DNA of 64,000 nt, taken from NCBI GenBank assembly GCA_963932465.1, contig OZ010789.1:598081968-598145967 (forward strand). Direction: 5' to 3'. This document shows positions 11,271 through 22,810 of the stretch, piece by piece. This DNA comes from Maratus speciosus (lineage: Eukaryota; Arthropoda; Arachnida; Araneae; Salticidae). How positions within the stretch are numbered: the first letter of the stretch is position 1; every line of letters begins with the position of its first letter. Below the pieces are notes generated by a model, which had not been told where the DNA came from, searched no databases, and worked only from the letters and a program-made list of their open reading frames with translations. A program made the translations under genes and the position numbers.

Positions 11271-12240
11271 TTACAACATTTAAAATTTCTACAGTCAATC
11301 AAATATATTTCAATTATAATTAACCACATCAATACTTCTAATTATTATATAATACTGAAATATACTAGTAAAAATTTACAGAAAATAAACTTTATAACAC
11401 GAAAACGTTTCATGGATTGATGAAACATAACAGCCTAAAAATTCCCTTTTCTCAAAAATAATTCATGAAAGCGTTTTTATATAAACAACTATCATGCTGC
11501 ATATCATTATGTTTCCAAGTTATTTGAGAAGAAAATATTCGTTCCCTGCAAGCACCATTAGCTAACGCTATACTCAGTTTTGGAACACGTTAGATAAAGT
11601 TAAAAGTAATTATAAAAACATTTCTACCATTCTCTAGAGATTCCGTACAATAAAATTTCCATTTCTGCAACGATGCGTTTGTTCAAAGTTAAAATGCTTT
11701 TTTAAATATTCTTTTTTGATTTTTTCCTTTTTGCTATTACATAATATTTTCTCTGAGGTGCATTTTTTAAGTTGAATCATCATCTTTAAACATTGTAACA
11801 TCATCTTTAAAGATGATGTTAATGCTAAGCTTATAAAGTGATTTGCATAAGAATATTTTACCTTATTTCATTCATTTTGTAGGACTTCACAAAGATCAAA
11901 GTTATAACGACCCTATAATAAGTTGGTTATATTTTATTCGTAATTTTTACCTAATTTACCAGACTACATTCTATCTGTCTCTAACGTTTTTAAATTTTAT
12001 TTTGAAAAGAATTATCAAAACATATTTCCATGTCTTGATTCGTATTTATCAGATTTACGCGTTAGTGCGATTTTCCAAACAAATTTTCAATCGTATCTTC
12101 ATTACATATGCATTTTACAGATTTCAATTATTTATAATATTAAAAAAAATCCGCAAAATAAAAATTTATTTGCGAATATGATTGTCTAAAAACAGAAATT
12201 ATATTCTAAATCCCCTTCTGGAAAATGTCAGATGTATCTA
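11271..12240. other. AT-rich stretch, no gene
   Basis: A 112-codon reading frame at 11843-12181 is rich in F, Y, I, L and K, typical of translated AT-rich noise, and I do not call it. A perfect palindrome in this stretch is listed separately. Confidence 0.5.
11797..11820. repeat. Perfect 24-bp palindrome
   Basis: AACATCATCTTT is followed directly by its reverse complement AAAGATGATGTT. The half-site CATCATCTTTAAA also occurs about 20 bp upstream (11778-11790), giving a third copy of the arm. Confidence 0.75.
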
Positions 12241-13011
12241 GTGATTCTTTAAGATAGTTTTGTCGCAGAGAACACGTGAAACGAGATATCTAGAGCGTGA
12301 ATAAGAGCCTCGAACGGTTTTACGCTACGCTATAAGGTACCAAGTCACTCCTGCTCCGTCTTGTAGTAGACAATTTGACAGTTAGAGATCGTATTTCAAA
12401 AATTATACGAGTAACGTCAAGAAGATCAATAGAAAATTGTAAAGCTGCATTGATATAGTAAGCAAACACATGTTCAACATTTTTCGTCTATAGTGTTCGA
12501 TATACGATATATTTTCCATGTACGCAGGCATACCGCGTCACCTATAATTAAAATCACAGTGAACAGAATCTGAAATGAAGTGAATTGTGTTCTTTAAGTA
12601 CTGTGTTGGAGATGTGTGTCTCCGAGAAAACGAGGTGCGATGCTATTGTGTACAGATTGACAAGTACCTTGGAAATTCTTGAGCGAAAGTGTAACAGTAA
12701 TATTCATGCTACGTCGACCTAACGATGTGAATACATAATTCATATGATTTAAATAATTAATAATGTCAAATTCGAATTATATTGTGACGTAGTTAGTGTT
12801 TATATTTAAAGATACGTAGTTCACCTCTCAATGTGAGAGACTTGTGATAATATTCGTGTCCAATAAGGAGATTTTTGTGACAAAGAAGATATATTTTAAG
12901 TGTTTAGATTAGTGTTACAAATGTGCCTCTGTAAATACAGATAAATCTACTTCGCGATTATCGAGTGGTTTGAGGTAAGAGCAACTTTCCTAGTTTTGAT
13001 TTAGACAAATT
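12241..13011 (+). other. Leader of gag remnant, possible LTR region
   Basis: Less AT-rich than its surroundings and directly upstream of the gag frame. It could contain a 5' LTR and leader, but I found no convincing matching LTR downstream. The only shared phrases are short: CTATAGTGTTCGA near 12490 and 14576, and an inverted match between TTAGAGATCGTATTTC (~12380) and the 14580-14602 region. LTR borders cannot be set. Confidence 0.25.
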
Positions 13012-14420
13012 ATGTCTATTGTTGATCATTTAAATAAAGATGAGCTTAAGCTTGATTTTGAGGAATTGGGATTAAATGTTCCTAAAAGCAGCAAGATTAT
13101 AAATTTAAGGGCTATTATAAAGGGAAGTGAGCATTACTCAAATGAACAATTAATGAATTTCATAGTTAACTCCGTTGTTGAGGAATATAAATCGTGAAAA
13201 GAAGCTGAAAAGATGAAACCAGAATTAGAAAAAATTAAATTAGCGCAATTAGAAAAAAAAGAGTTAGAAATAGCAAATATTCGTAAAGAACAATCCTAAA
13301 TTTCTGAATTTGAAAAAATTAAATTAGCTCAGTTAGAGAAAGAATTAGAATTGGCCAAAGTGCGTAGAGATTCCCGGGAAAATTTGCCGTCCTCAACAGA
13401 AAAATTAGAAACGGAATTACTGAACAGTAACCTGGAAAGTTTTATTAAAAATATTAAAACATTAACTTTCCCTGTTCCGTCGAGAGCTGAGTCATTTAAT
13501 CTTTTCTTTCAATCTCTTGAGAAAGCGTTCAAAACTAAAAACGTACCTAAAGAGTTTATGTCAGAAATTCTTTTAAACATTCTCTGGGAAAGAGCAAGCA
13601 ATTTAATGATCTATTTGACAGAAGAAAATTTGATTAGTTATGATAAATTCAAAACTATAGTCTTAAGGGAATTTCAATCTACTGCGCAAGAGCGTTTAAA
13701 TAATTTCCGGAGAGCGCAAAAATTACTATTGGAAAATTACGTTCAATTTGCATCCAGGTTGAGTTTGAATTTTCAATATTACTATAGCCTGCGTGAAGTA
13801 CATGATTTTAAATCATTATGCGATCTGATTGTTTCAGATAGAATTTTCAATTCGTTTGATCACGAATTAATGAGTCATATTGCAATTAAACAAGCAGAGT
13901 CATATTTTAAACCATAGCAACTGGGCAGAGAATGCGGTAATTTCATTTCGGATGAAAATAAAACCAGAAATGAATCAAATGCGTATACGAGAAATGCGGT
14001 AAGTGAAAATACACGTATAGCGGCAAATAAATTTCAAAAGTTAAGGCCTCAAAAGGGCGTTTTTTTCGGAAACAAAATTTTTTAAATGAGTTCTGTGTAA
14101 TCCTAATGAGTATCATGCGTACATTCTTGTTATCAATTCAAAAAAACTCTCGATAAATGATAGAGTCAAAGTTGTGAAATTAAATAAAGTGTGTTTTAAA
14201 TGTTTAAATTTTAATTGTTGCATGCAGAAATGTATATCTAAATACATTTCTGTACAATATGTGGTAGACCACAAAGCCGGATGATACATTTTCCGATAGA
14301 AGAAAATGAATTGAGTAGTAAAAATAAAATTAGAGGTCGTGTGTTTCAAGCGGCTGCAGGAATAGAAAATTCACAAAGCGAGGAAGCTTTTCATTCCCCC
14401 GAACCGGGCTGTCTTTACTA
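13012..14420 (+). pseudogene. LTR-retrotransposon gag-like polyprotein, broken by stops and frameshifts
   Basis: One frame runs from ATG 13012 through in-frame stops at 13195-13197 and about 13297-13299, to another stop at 13915-13917. The order of parts fits a retroelement Gag. A small N-terminal domain (DELKLDFEELGLNVP, SAP-like) is followed by a lysine/glutamate-rich coiled-coil region with the phrase KIKLAQLEK twice, then a helical capsid-like segment (SFNLFFQSLEKAF through HELMSHIAIKQAESYF). Further on, in shifted frames, comes a cysteine-rich segment (VCFKCLNFNCC, KCISKY, then FCTICGRPQSRMIHFP) resembling the zinc knuckles of BEL/Pao-type elements, although a Ty3-type element is not excluded. 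No protease, reverse transcriptase or integrase follows. The copy is clearly dead. I give no reconstruction. Confidence 0.6.
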
Positions 14421-14770
14421 GCTTCGTAAAAAATAAAAAATAAATTATCTCGCTCACCAGGTTTATGAACCAAAACGCACTTAAGGAATCAAATAGTAAT
14501 CCGTCATTTACCAAAAATTTAAAACCGCCTTGATTTGGTAACTAAAAATATATTTAAATTTTGCTTGTATTTCCTATAGTGTTCGAGATACGATCTCTAA
14601 TTATGAAATTCACAGCTAGGAGATCGGTGAGATTTAATTCATAATGTAAGGAAAAGCCGGTTTATTATGCCTAGCTAATCATTTGTCTAGCCATCATTTG
14701 TCTAGCTAGCTCGTTTACTAGGTTTATGAATCGAAACGGACTTAAAGAATCAACTTGTATATTAACCATG
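14421..14770. repeat. Pair of ~45-bp direct repeats
   Basis: CAGGTTTATGAACCAAAACG (~14459) and TAGGTTTATGAATCGAAACG (~14719) begin similar ~45-bp segments about 260 bp apart. Between them are short repeats of CATTTGTCTAGC. The duplicated segment lies just downstream of the gag remnant and could be a trace of its 3' region. Confidence 0.5.
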
Positions 14771-16390
14771 AACGCATGCTTCTATTTTACAATTCAATTA
14801 TTATAAACTGAAAGATATATATTTGATATACTATTTAAGAATATTCAGAAAGGATAGTAAACCGAATTCATAAAAAAAAATCTTGAATAACAATATAGCA
14901 AAAGCTATTCGGGTAATAACACGGGGATTTCCATACTGTAATATTCGATAAAACATTTTTGATCTTTTTAATTGATTACTATTTGATTGAAGCATGAAAT
15001 ATTTGCCACAGTATAAACACAGATTTTATTACTTTTTTAAGTATTGCAATTTGAACAAAACATGCATTATTGCATGGGATTGGGCTACACAACTACGAAC
15101 ATCGATTTTATTTTATTTTGTTTTAAACTTTCATAATCTCCGGTGATAACATATAAATTCTCTTGAGATATAAAACTATACTAAGTTAATACAGTGTTCA
15201 TTTCACTATCTACTAGTTTCAATAATAAAAAACCTCATAATTTTCTTTTGTTAATTACACGCAAATATTTATTTACTGCATATATTTATTACTGCATATA
15301 CTACAAATATTTATTTACTGCATTAAATTTAAATTAAAAATGCATTATTATTGAAGAGGAAAGAAAAGTTTCATAATTAAATATGAAATTTAATTGAATC
15401 CTCTCAGAAAAATTGGACATAATATAAAATATAGACGTAAGAATAATTTTCAGATTAAAATTTATTTTAATTATACTGTCTGTTTTAAAGAAAGATACGC
15501 TGCCTCGCAGAAGGAACATCAATTCTAATTACATTAGTAAAAACACTTTCTGCAAGAAACAACCTATAATTATTCCGTAATGCACAGATAACATTTTTTT
15601 CATTTTTAGGTTATTAAAATGATGAAAAGAAATAAAATTGCTGTTTGTATTTTTTAATTAAAAATTAATTAAATATTTGAGGAATCTCTATTATTATGAA
15701 TTTCAGAAAAGCAAAGAAATTTTAGAAACTCATAATTATATGCAATGTTATAAATTCAAGTTGTTAAAATATTGCGATTAGGAAATACGGAAATTTTACT
15801 AAGTGCAAGAATTCTTTTTTTCATTAAAATGCATGAGGCTATAGTATAACTTATCTGCAAAATTTAAATTTTGTTTTTAAATTCACGGGACACAGGACTT
15901 TTGAATTTGATGAAATGATCAAAAACATCAATTTTTTCAAAGTACCAAAACACAAATAATATGCAATCAAGATCTTTTTTCCCCTTTCTGTCTAAAGTAT
16001 TATTCTTACCTATATCATTCAGAAAAATTAATGTTGTATATAAAAGATTAATATTTAAATTTTAAATTTAAAAATTCATCTCCCTAAAGCGTGAATTAAA
16101 AACATTAAGTGCTGCGCTCATGATAAAACCCTGAATTATGCATATAGAAAATAGTTTTTGAACAAAATAGAATCATAACACACCTACTTCTAAATTAAAA
16201 CCAAAATATCTACAAATATTTTCTTTAAAATTTAGTTTTAACACAAAATAAGAATAATTTCAAAATTTTGAAAAAAAATGTCAAGTGTTTCAATCCCAAA
16301 ACTTTCTTCAACCTTATACATGCTAATACTTAAAAAATCGCTAGAACATTGACAAAATTAAATGGCAATCTATGTCCCTCATGAGGATTT
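14771..16390. repeat. AT-rich stretch with an old dispersed repeat (~15340-15880)
   Basis: 15340-15880 matches 57941-58470 in the same orientation: CATTATTATTGAA, then GCTGCCTC.....GAACAT(C/T)AATTCTA, then CGTAATGCACAGATAACA, then AATTTTAGAA-type AT-rich tails. The two copies are well diverged. A TTTATTTACTGCATA phrase is repeated around 15270-15320. No coding sequence is seen. Confidence 0.6.
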
Positions 16391-16399
16391 TAAAAATAT

Positions 16400-17245
16400 A
16401 GAATTCTGTGCATTACGCCTTGAGATATGACTATCGCTGAAATCATGTAAATCCAGCAAAATGCAGTCCTATTGGGTGATTTATACCAAAACCTAATCAG
16501 CGACATCTTCTGTCAACGTCTGACTGAATCTCATGTTTGGAGAAAATCCGTGCATTAGTTTTTGAGATAGAGCTATTGGAAAAATCGTGAAAATTACAGC
16601 ATAGCAGCTCCACCTATTGAACGATTAATACCGAAATCTAATCAGGAGCAACTTGTGTCAACGTCTAAGTCTAAAGTTTGGAGAAAATTCGTGCATTAGT
16701 TCTTGTGATAGAGTTATTGTGGGAATCGTGAAAAAGGCAGCGCAACAGCGCCACCTGTTGGGAGATTTACACCAACACGTAATCAGCACCAATTCATATC
16801 AAGGACTAACTCAATCTGAACTTTGATGAAAATCCGCGTATTAGTCCTTGAGATAGAGCTATTGCGGGAATCGTGTAAATCCTGCAAAATGTAGTATAGC
16901 AGCGCCACCTATTGGACGATTTATACCTAAATGTTATCAGCACCAGCACCAAATTATATCGAGGACTAACTGAATTTGAAGTTTTCTGAAAATCCGTGCG
17001 TTACTTCTTGAGATATAGCTGTTGTGGAAATCATGAATAATGCAGCATAGAAGCGCCACCTGTTGGGCGATTTGCACCAAAAACTAATCAGTATCAATTT
17101 ATATCAGGGTCTAACTGAATATAAATTTTTATTAAATTCCGTTCATTAGTTCTTGAGGTACAGCACCCACGAAATTTGTGTCACGTACAGACAGACAGAC
17201 TCACAGATTCACAGATACAGAAACTCACAGATTAGACATTTTGTA
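16400..17245. repeat. Tandem array, ~140-155-bp unit, five copies, with GACA-rich tail
   Basis: GCGCCACCTATTGG...GATTTATACCAA...CTAATCAG recurs near 16478, 16617, 16758, 16912 and 17065. Each unit also holds AAAATCCGTGCATTAGTTCT and GAGATAGAGCTATTG. The array ends in TGTGTCACGTACAGACAGAC and a run of CACAGATT repeats (17170-17235). The same layout, tandem units followed by a CGTACAxACA tail, is seen at 41316-41970. I read both as copies of a dispersed arthropod repeat class with expandable cores. Confidence 0.85.
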
Positions 17246-17706
17246 AAAACATGTTTTTTTTTTCTCATGTTTTTTTTCTCTGACCCCTAAAACGTGTAAA
17301 TCCTTAGAAAACCGGAAGTCGAAATTTTTGAAGAATCCAATACTTTCTTCTTGTACAGAGAGAAGAAAGTAAAAATAAATAACCAAAATATGTGATTTTT
17401 TTTTTTTTTTATTTCATCATGAAGAGTATAAAGAAACCCATATTTGATTAATTTCTTAAAGTTGTAGCTTATATAGTTTGAAAGTAACAGTTCGCGCAAA
17501 CTCAAAATTACTAATCTGAGAAAACGCGTTCTAAAACTTAAAGATCGACGGACCTCAATTGTACTCACCGTCTATAATTGATTATAAGAAATAATGCAGA
17601 TTTTTTTAGATTGCTGACAAATTTTTAATTATTCAGAATAAAACAAAATCCGAAAACTGATTTTTTTTTCAAGTTTAAAGGTCCTGTATCCTCTTAAAAC
17701 AAAATA
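17246..17706. other. Spacer with poly-T runs
   Basis: It contains a T run at about 17397-17410. The open frame at 17287-17568 (minus) is low-complexity and not called. Confidence 0.4.
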
Positions 17707-18431
17707 TCTATATTAATAAAAGAACAAATCGCTCTGTGTGTGTGCGTGTGTGTGTGTCTGTCGGCGATGTCTAGCGAAATCTACCGCACGTAGAAGTCTG
17801 AAAGTTCAGAAGTGATTAGCCAAGACAGGTTCTGATGCACCTGAGGCGCAGATTTTTAATTTTTTAAGGGCCGGAACCCCTGGGCCCCTTTAAGTTTTTT
17901 TTTGCACTAAATTGTTAATAGCATGCCTCTTTTCTATCCGATCTTCGACGTTTTGGGGGTGAATTCTTCTTTCAGTTTTATCCCCATTTCTACATTTCAG
18001 TTAAGACCCTGGCACCCAGTCAAGGGGCCCAGTTCAGGGCTTTAAAGGTAACTTTAGGTAAGGGATCTCATCAGTTTATTAAATATCGTGTTAATGCTAA
18101 CAGTAATTCATGAAATTTACAAGGTGAGGAGGCATCTTTCACTGCTTTGATACGCGTTTTTTCAAAATAAAATGTGTGAAAATTTCGACGAAATCAGTAA
18201 AAACCTCGCAGTAAAGTCACGGTTTCGCTCGCTTTCGGTACGCAAAGACTCCAAAAATCAGATTACGCAGAAGGCAAAATACCAAATAGCATTTTCTTTC
18301 AATTCAATATTATTTGATTTAAAGATATAAATTCAGATAAAATGGAGTTAACGATATAAAATCATACAAATTTGAGATTAATTTAAGGGTCATTCATGAC
18401 GGGCACGGGCAACGCCAGGCGGGTCAGCTAG
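17707..18431 (+). mobile_element. Non-autonomous Helitron (~725 bp)
   Basis: It starts TCTATATTAATAAAAGAACA immediately after an A, continues into a (TG)n-rich segment, and ends with the GC-rich phrase GGGCACGGGCAACGCCAGGC followed by GGGTCAGCTAG. A hairpin-forming GC-rich end and terminal CTAG are the Helitron 3' signature. No target duplication is expected or seen. There is no coding capacity. The base after CTAG is C rather than T, and the hairpin is imperfect, so this copy is aged. Confidence 0.75.
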
Positions 18432-19023
18432 CTTTAAAATAATTATATTAAAATATTAAAATTTTAAATAAGGACAATAGCTATCATTTGTTATAGCAGT
18501 ACGTTTTCTCAGATGTGGACAGATACTTTAAGGCAAATACAACCCTTTTGAAAACTATTTCTACGTTTCAAAAGTCGGCAATTCCATTCAAGATATTCTG
18601 TTTACAAATCCAGAGAAAGGTGCTTCTATACTGCTTGTCAAGTGATATCTTCAAAGGAAATTTTCTAGTTTAAATTCAGATATGTAGTGATGCATGTTTT
18701 TACATTTTATTATGCTCGATAGGGATAATATAGGTATAGTGGGGAATTTGAGAATTCATTATAATTTTCTGCTTTTTTAAAGTCAAATCTGAAACATATT
18801 TAAAACATATATATGAAATACATATCACTGGATTCACCTTGGATTAAATCAAAATAAAATCAAGTAATCGTTACTAAAATGTTTCAGTTTATTCTTGAAA
18901 GATGTCAAAATATGTAAAAGTTGTTATTACATATAAAAACTGTCTTAAAAGCTTAAAACGCAATACCATACGCCAAGAAGTTTCAATCATAACTTGATCG
19001 TCTTCAAGGCTGCTTAGTTTACG
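18432..19023. other. AT-rich spacer, nothing recognised
   Basis: No reading frames, RNA genes or repeats that I can support. Confidence 0.4.
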
Positions 19024-19251
19024 GACTAAACTCATTTGCTCTCTCTCTGTCTTCCGTTGAACAGTAAAATGAGTCTATTCTATTGAGGGGAGGAAGGTAG
19101 TTCCTTAAAAACTTTGCCCTCAAATTAGCGAAAAATAAAAAGCGGAAATAGTGTAACTTTGGTATAACATGTTTAGGGAACAACCATACACCCCTCAATA
19201 GAATAGACTCACCTTACTGTTCAACCAAAGACGGCAGAGCAAAGGAGTTAC
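19024..19251. mobile_element. MITE with ~70-bp inverted repeats
   Basis: The left end reads CTCATTTGCTCTCTCTCTGT ... TTGAACAGTAAAATGAGTCT ... CTATTGAGGGG. The right end is its reverse complement (CCCCTCAATAGAATAGACTC ... CTTACTGTTCAACC ... AGAGCAAAGGAG). About 90 bp separate the arms. There is no coding sequence, and I could not fix a target duplication. Confidence 0.75.
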
Positions 19252-19936
19252 ATAATTCATTAGTAACTGTTTGATAAAAATCATAAAATGTTAATACAAA
19301 AATATTACATGATTATAATCCTTATTTGGTTAATAACAATCTGAGTTGCAATTTTATGCACACGTAGCTTTGTTTATGTTACTGAAAAACATTTGAACAG
19401 TACTTTACGAATATGTAATAATATTTTTCGTTGTGTTCTTGATTCTAAAGTTATGCGATAAAGAAATATCGTCAATCCTTTATGGGCGTTCTACATAAAA
19501 GGGATCTATGCACTATGCATTATGCTAAATTCAAAGTATAAGTAATTTTCAATGCATTTCTCATGATATTTTTTCATTTAAAACTTTCATTTTAAAATCC
19601 CATTTCGTGTATTAATATGTATGCATATAATTATGTCTAATATTTTTTTAAACTGTAACAAAGCATTTCAAATATTATTATTAAACATTTGACTAACACT
19701 ACTTATCGATCATAATTTCAATTCGATTTATCGTAAGACTAGATCAAGTACAATTTACTTTCGTTCATGCTACAAAAGCGAACCGCTGATAAGAATAAAA
19801 GATGAAATTAAAAATAACTTTTGTTTTTATAGAATGTTCAAGTTTCTTTCATTGGTATCAATTTACACAGAAGAAATTCATAATCTGTGCTTTTCATTTC
19901 TGTAAAATAACGAAACAAATTCCTATTGTATCTATA
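19252..19936. other. AT-rich spacer, nothing recognised
   Basis: No supported feature. An open frame that begins at 19802 only becomes transposase-like after 19990, inside the mariner. Confidence 0.4.
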
Positions 19937-20488
19937 AGGTTGAGCAAAAAGTTCTGGAAAATTTTTAATCTAATAGTTACCAGAATTTGTATCGTATATA
20001 ATGGTCGTGCAGTGAATTCCGAGCTCTATTGCCAGCAGTTGGATCGCGTCTACGACAAATTGGTGCAGAAGTATCCAAGATTGGTCCGCCGAAAGCGCGC
20101 TTTGTTTCAGCAGGACAATGCCAAACCGCGCGTGGCCCAGAGGACCAAGGACAAGTTTGCACAATTGAGCGGCGTTGAAATTCTTCCACGCCCCGCCTAC
20201 AATCCAGACGTGGCTCCATCCAATTATGGTCTTTTTCCATCAATGCAATACTTTTTCTAGGGCTGCCAGTTTGAATCCTTTAATGAAGTTGAAGAAGTAT
20301 GTCAAGAGTTTTTCGATTCCAAGGAGTCGCGATGGTACTTCCAGCAAATCCGGAATCAGGCAGAATAATGACAGAAACTCGCGGACTATTATGGTCTCTA
20401 CTTTGAAGAATAGTACTTGCTGCTTTTGTTGTTAATCTGCGCATAACAACGCAACTTTCATAGATTTCCCAGAACTTTTTGCTCAACC
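19937..20488 (+). mobile_element. Internally deleted mariner element (~552 bp)
   Basis: The terminal inverted repeats are GGTTGAGCAAAAAGTTCTGG at the left and CCAGAACTTTTTGCTCAACC at the right, with TA just outside. A full mariner is about 1.3 kb. Here most of the 5' UTR and the N-terminal two thirds of the transposase gene are missing, so the left repeat sits only ~45 bp from the middle of the gene. Both ends survive, so the copy could once have moved with a transposase supplied in trans. Confidence 0.9.
19990..20413 (+). pseudogene. Mariner transposase, C-terminal third with nonsense codons
   Basis: The frame resumes at YNGRAVNSELYCQQLDRVYD, continues through ALFQQDNAKPRVAQ (second catalytic Asp) and ILPRPAYNPDVAPSNYGLF (third catalytic Asp of the DD34D triad), and reaches FESFNEVEEVCQEFFDSKES and QKLADYYGLYFEE before the natural stop at 20411-20413. 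In-frame stops interrupt it at TAG 20258-20260 and at a TAA-TGA pair near 20365-20370. The helix-turn-helix DNA-binding region and first catalytic Asp are deleted. It is clearly a different lineage from the mariner at 46820-47790. Confidence 0.88.
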
Positions 20489-20853
20489 TAGTATTAATGG
20501 CTATCGTAAGAATAAGTTTTTTTCTTATTTGCATTTTATTATCTCCTAAAAGTCAGATTTTCATAGAGTAAAATTAGGGAACATGGACAAATTTACAAAT
20601 GCATTTTAAGAAGTGCAATTATTTATTTAATTATAAATAATGAATTCATATATCTTTTCAAAATAGAACTTAAAGTGCAGCAATCAATTAATTTCATGTA
20701 CCCATTCGATTTTCACAAATCAACAACAAGCGGAAAAGTCTGCCAAATCGAAATATACCAAAAAAGGACAATTCATTAGCTATCCAACTTTTCTCTTCCC
20801 GAAAAGATACCTAAAAATACGATACAATATTTTGAGAGAAGTATGATAAAGAG
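20489..20853. other. AT-rich spacer, nothing recognised
   Basis: No supported feature. Confidence 0.4.
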
Positions 20854-20945
20854 CACTGTTAAAAATTTGCAGCATTCTGGCAGGTCATTTGACCGTTTTT
20901 TTCCGAAAACGGTTACACAACCGTCATCAGAATGTATAATATAAA
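20854..20945. mobile_element. Partial copy of the CACTGTTAAAAAT MITE
   Basis: CACTGTTAAAAATTTGCAGC ... TCTGGCAGGTCATTTGACCG ... CCGAAAACGG matches the terminal repeat of the full copy at 24225-24419. The other terminal repeat is missing, and the sequence becomes unrelated after about 20945. Confidence 0.75.
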
Positions 20946-21432
20946 ATTACAAATGCATATGAAAAATGAAAAAAATCATCGAATATAAACAAGTAATCAT
21001 AAAACGCGCCGTACATTTTCGCGATTACTCGTGTTCCCTTTATGTTGCGATGTCGTAAGTTGTCCAACCATTCAACCCATAAATTCGGATACGAAAAGAT
21101 AATGTATCGTTACAAACTCCTGAACCTTTTAAATAAAATTCAATGGACTCTTTTATGAATAATTGCAAATAAAAATTAGACCTATAGTTTATTTTACTCT
21201 CGTTAAAAAGTATGTTAATGTTCTCTATTTGATTTAGCCGGGATAAAGCAGTGTTACCTCTATTGTATTTTATCTCCGCTATATGTTCTTTACATCTGAT
21301 ATTGAATTTTCGTTGGGTTATACCTATATAATGATTTTTGATTTCTCCCTCCCTAATAAATGGAATCATATAAACTCCTGAGAGGCCATCTCTATAAATA
21401 GGATCAATTTTAGTATCTAGTTTTTTATTTGT
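20946..21432 (-). pseudogene. Penelope-like element remnant: GIY-YIG endonuclease domain
   Basis: On the minus strand, from about 21423 to the stop at 21040, the frame reads DTKIDPIYRDGLSGVYMIPF, then NHYIGITQRKFNIRCKEHIA, then LFIKESIEFYL. This is the arrangement of the GIY-YIG nuclease that ends Penelope-like retroelement proteins: GVY and YIG strands, a catalytic-type arginine followed by a histidine (RCKEH), and a late glutamate (KESIE). The endonuclease makes the nick that primes reverse transcription. The domain is open over ~125 codons and little damaged, but the reverse transcriptase expected upstream (higher coordinates) is not recognisable, so this is a 5'-truncated or decayed copy. 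A related remnant lies at 24590-25150, same strand. Confidence 0.75.
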
Positions 21433-21584
21433 AAGTTGGTATGAGTGACTTCGTTGCTCGTGCCAATGTTTTTCCTGTATTTCTTTGCTTTTTTGCCGGA
21501 TGGGTTATGATGATTGTTTGTAAAACTCTTTTTTTTTTTTTTTAGAATTTCAAAAACAGAGGAAACTCTGGATCCATCTTTAAC

Positions 21585-21710
21585 ATTTGACACTCCACTC
21601 ACACCTATACGATGAGATACTAGTTTAACCATAAATCCACACCTATAAGGTAACATATTAATTTTAATTACAAATCCACTGACACTCATACGGTAAACAA
21701 CTAATGAACA
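21585..21710. repeat. Short tandem repeat, ~40-bp unit, about three copies
   Basis: Units begin CACTCACACCTATACG, CACACCTATAAGG and CACTGACACTCATACGG, each followed by a GTAAC/GAGATA segment and AATTACAAATC-type sequence. Translation of the minus strand here gives a repetitive, unconvincing peptide. Confidence 0.55.
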
Positions 21711-21734
21711 TACAGCAAATACTTACAGTCACAC

Positions 21735-22160
21735 AACTGATGTGATGCGGTCTCTCAGACGACTTGAATAAAATGGATTAAAAAAAATAACTTAATTGGT
21801 TGAATTTACTTAAATTTTGTCCTAACAAGATCATTGTACCACTCTGAGGGGCATGTGAAATAAATTGCATGAAAAAAGTATTTTATTCATATCATGTAAC
21901 TGTTCAGAAAAAATTACTTTTTTCATCAAAATAAACGGTAGTTTGTTAATTTTGATAATTAAATATAAAAATTAATCGTGTACAGAATTCTTTTACAAAT
22001 TATCTTTTGCAGTAAAGTATGAAAATTGAAATATAGTGTTTATTTAAAAATTATAATATTTAGCCTACGAATATGCAAGAGTCAAAGTACATCATTATTG
22101 CAGTAAATACATATTTTTCGTGTATATTCAATGTATACTGACTTTTGGCATAAAAGGCAC
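21735..22160. other. Spacer with AACTGATGTGA repeat of the piggyBac-like region
   Basis: AACTGATGTGATGCGGTCTC (21737) recurs as AACTGATGTGAAGCGATCTG (~22498) and, inverted, as GAGACCGCGTGACATCCGTT (~22679). This suggests the piggyBac-like remnant to the right once extended here or is rearranged. Confidence 0.4.
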
Positions 22161-22457
22161 TTATAAAATGTATTTCTCTAAACTATTATTTCGGTAATAA
22201 AAATTATGTTTAACTCCATCAGAAATATTTACATTTTCACCATCGGAAAGTTCAGAATTCGTATGGTGATCTCTTACGTTAGTACAATTTGCATCGTCAG
22301 AACTTTCAATATCGGAAAATTCTTGATCTGACCAGTTGTTCATAATATCTTCTATTTCTTTCTGGCTGAGGAAAGTAGAACGTCTTCGAAGTTGCAAGTG
22401 CAACAACATCATATAAAAAAAACCACTAGAGAAATGGAAAAAAACAATAAAGTACAA
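22161..22457 (-). pseudogene. piggyBac-like transposase, acidic N-terminal fragment
   Basis: The segment RRRSTFLSQKEIEDIMNNWS followed by DQEFSDIESSDD resembles the short basic start, FL-x-x-(E/Q)-EI helix and acidic tract at the N-terminus of piggyBac transposases. The DDBD catalytic core is missing. The start codon is uncertain: the first ~25 residues (hydrophobic, FF-rich) may be outside the gene. Acidic tracts are weak evidence on their own. The adjacent TTAA-bounded terminus is what makes the assignment plausible. Confidence 0.4.
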
Positions 22458-22810
22458 CTAATCACGAGTATTGTACTACAATTTCAAATAATCATACAAC
22501 TGATGTGAAGCGATCTGACAGATCCCAGCTTAACGAATAACACGTTTAAAATCAGCTCACAGAATTATCGCTTTATGTGTGACCTTGGCAAGCTAGTAGA
22601 AGAAGGTACTGGAACGGGCAAGTAATATTTCCACTTTTAAGGGGTGGAAGTGTGTATATTTGGGAGTCGCAGGGTTTGAGAGACCGCGTGACATCCGTTA
22701 AAGTTTAACATACGTTTATGGAATTCCCCATATATTATTTCAAATATGTAAGAATGGTGTGGAATTGCTGGTAGATGTTTCAAATTTTGGTGTGGAGCGC
22801 AAATGGTTAA
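22161..22810 (-). mobile_element. piggyBac-like element, 5'-terminal fragment
   Basis: The right border reads GTGTGGAGCGCAAATGG followed by TTAA (22807-22810). On the minus strand that is TTAA then CCATTTGCGCTCCACACC, the style of a piggyBac terminus with its TTAA target. Going leftward come ~340 bp of leader with inverted copies of an AACTGATGTGA motif, then the N-terminal coding part at 22457-22161. The other end is absent, so only the 5' end survives. Confidence 0.5.

Noticed and set aside
11843..12181. 112-codon open frame
   Set aside because: Composition is almost only F, Y, I, L, K and R, as expected from AT-rich DNA. There is no motif or repeat conservation.
16400..17245. CRISPR-like regular repeats
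   Set aside because: Units are ~150 bp, diverged over their full length and have no short exact repeat with unique spacers. The genome is eukaryotic.
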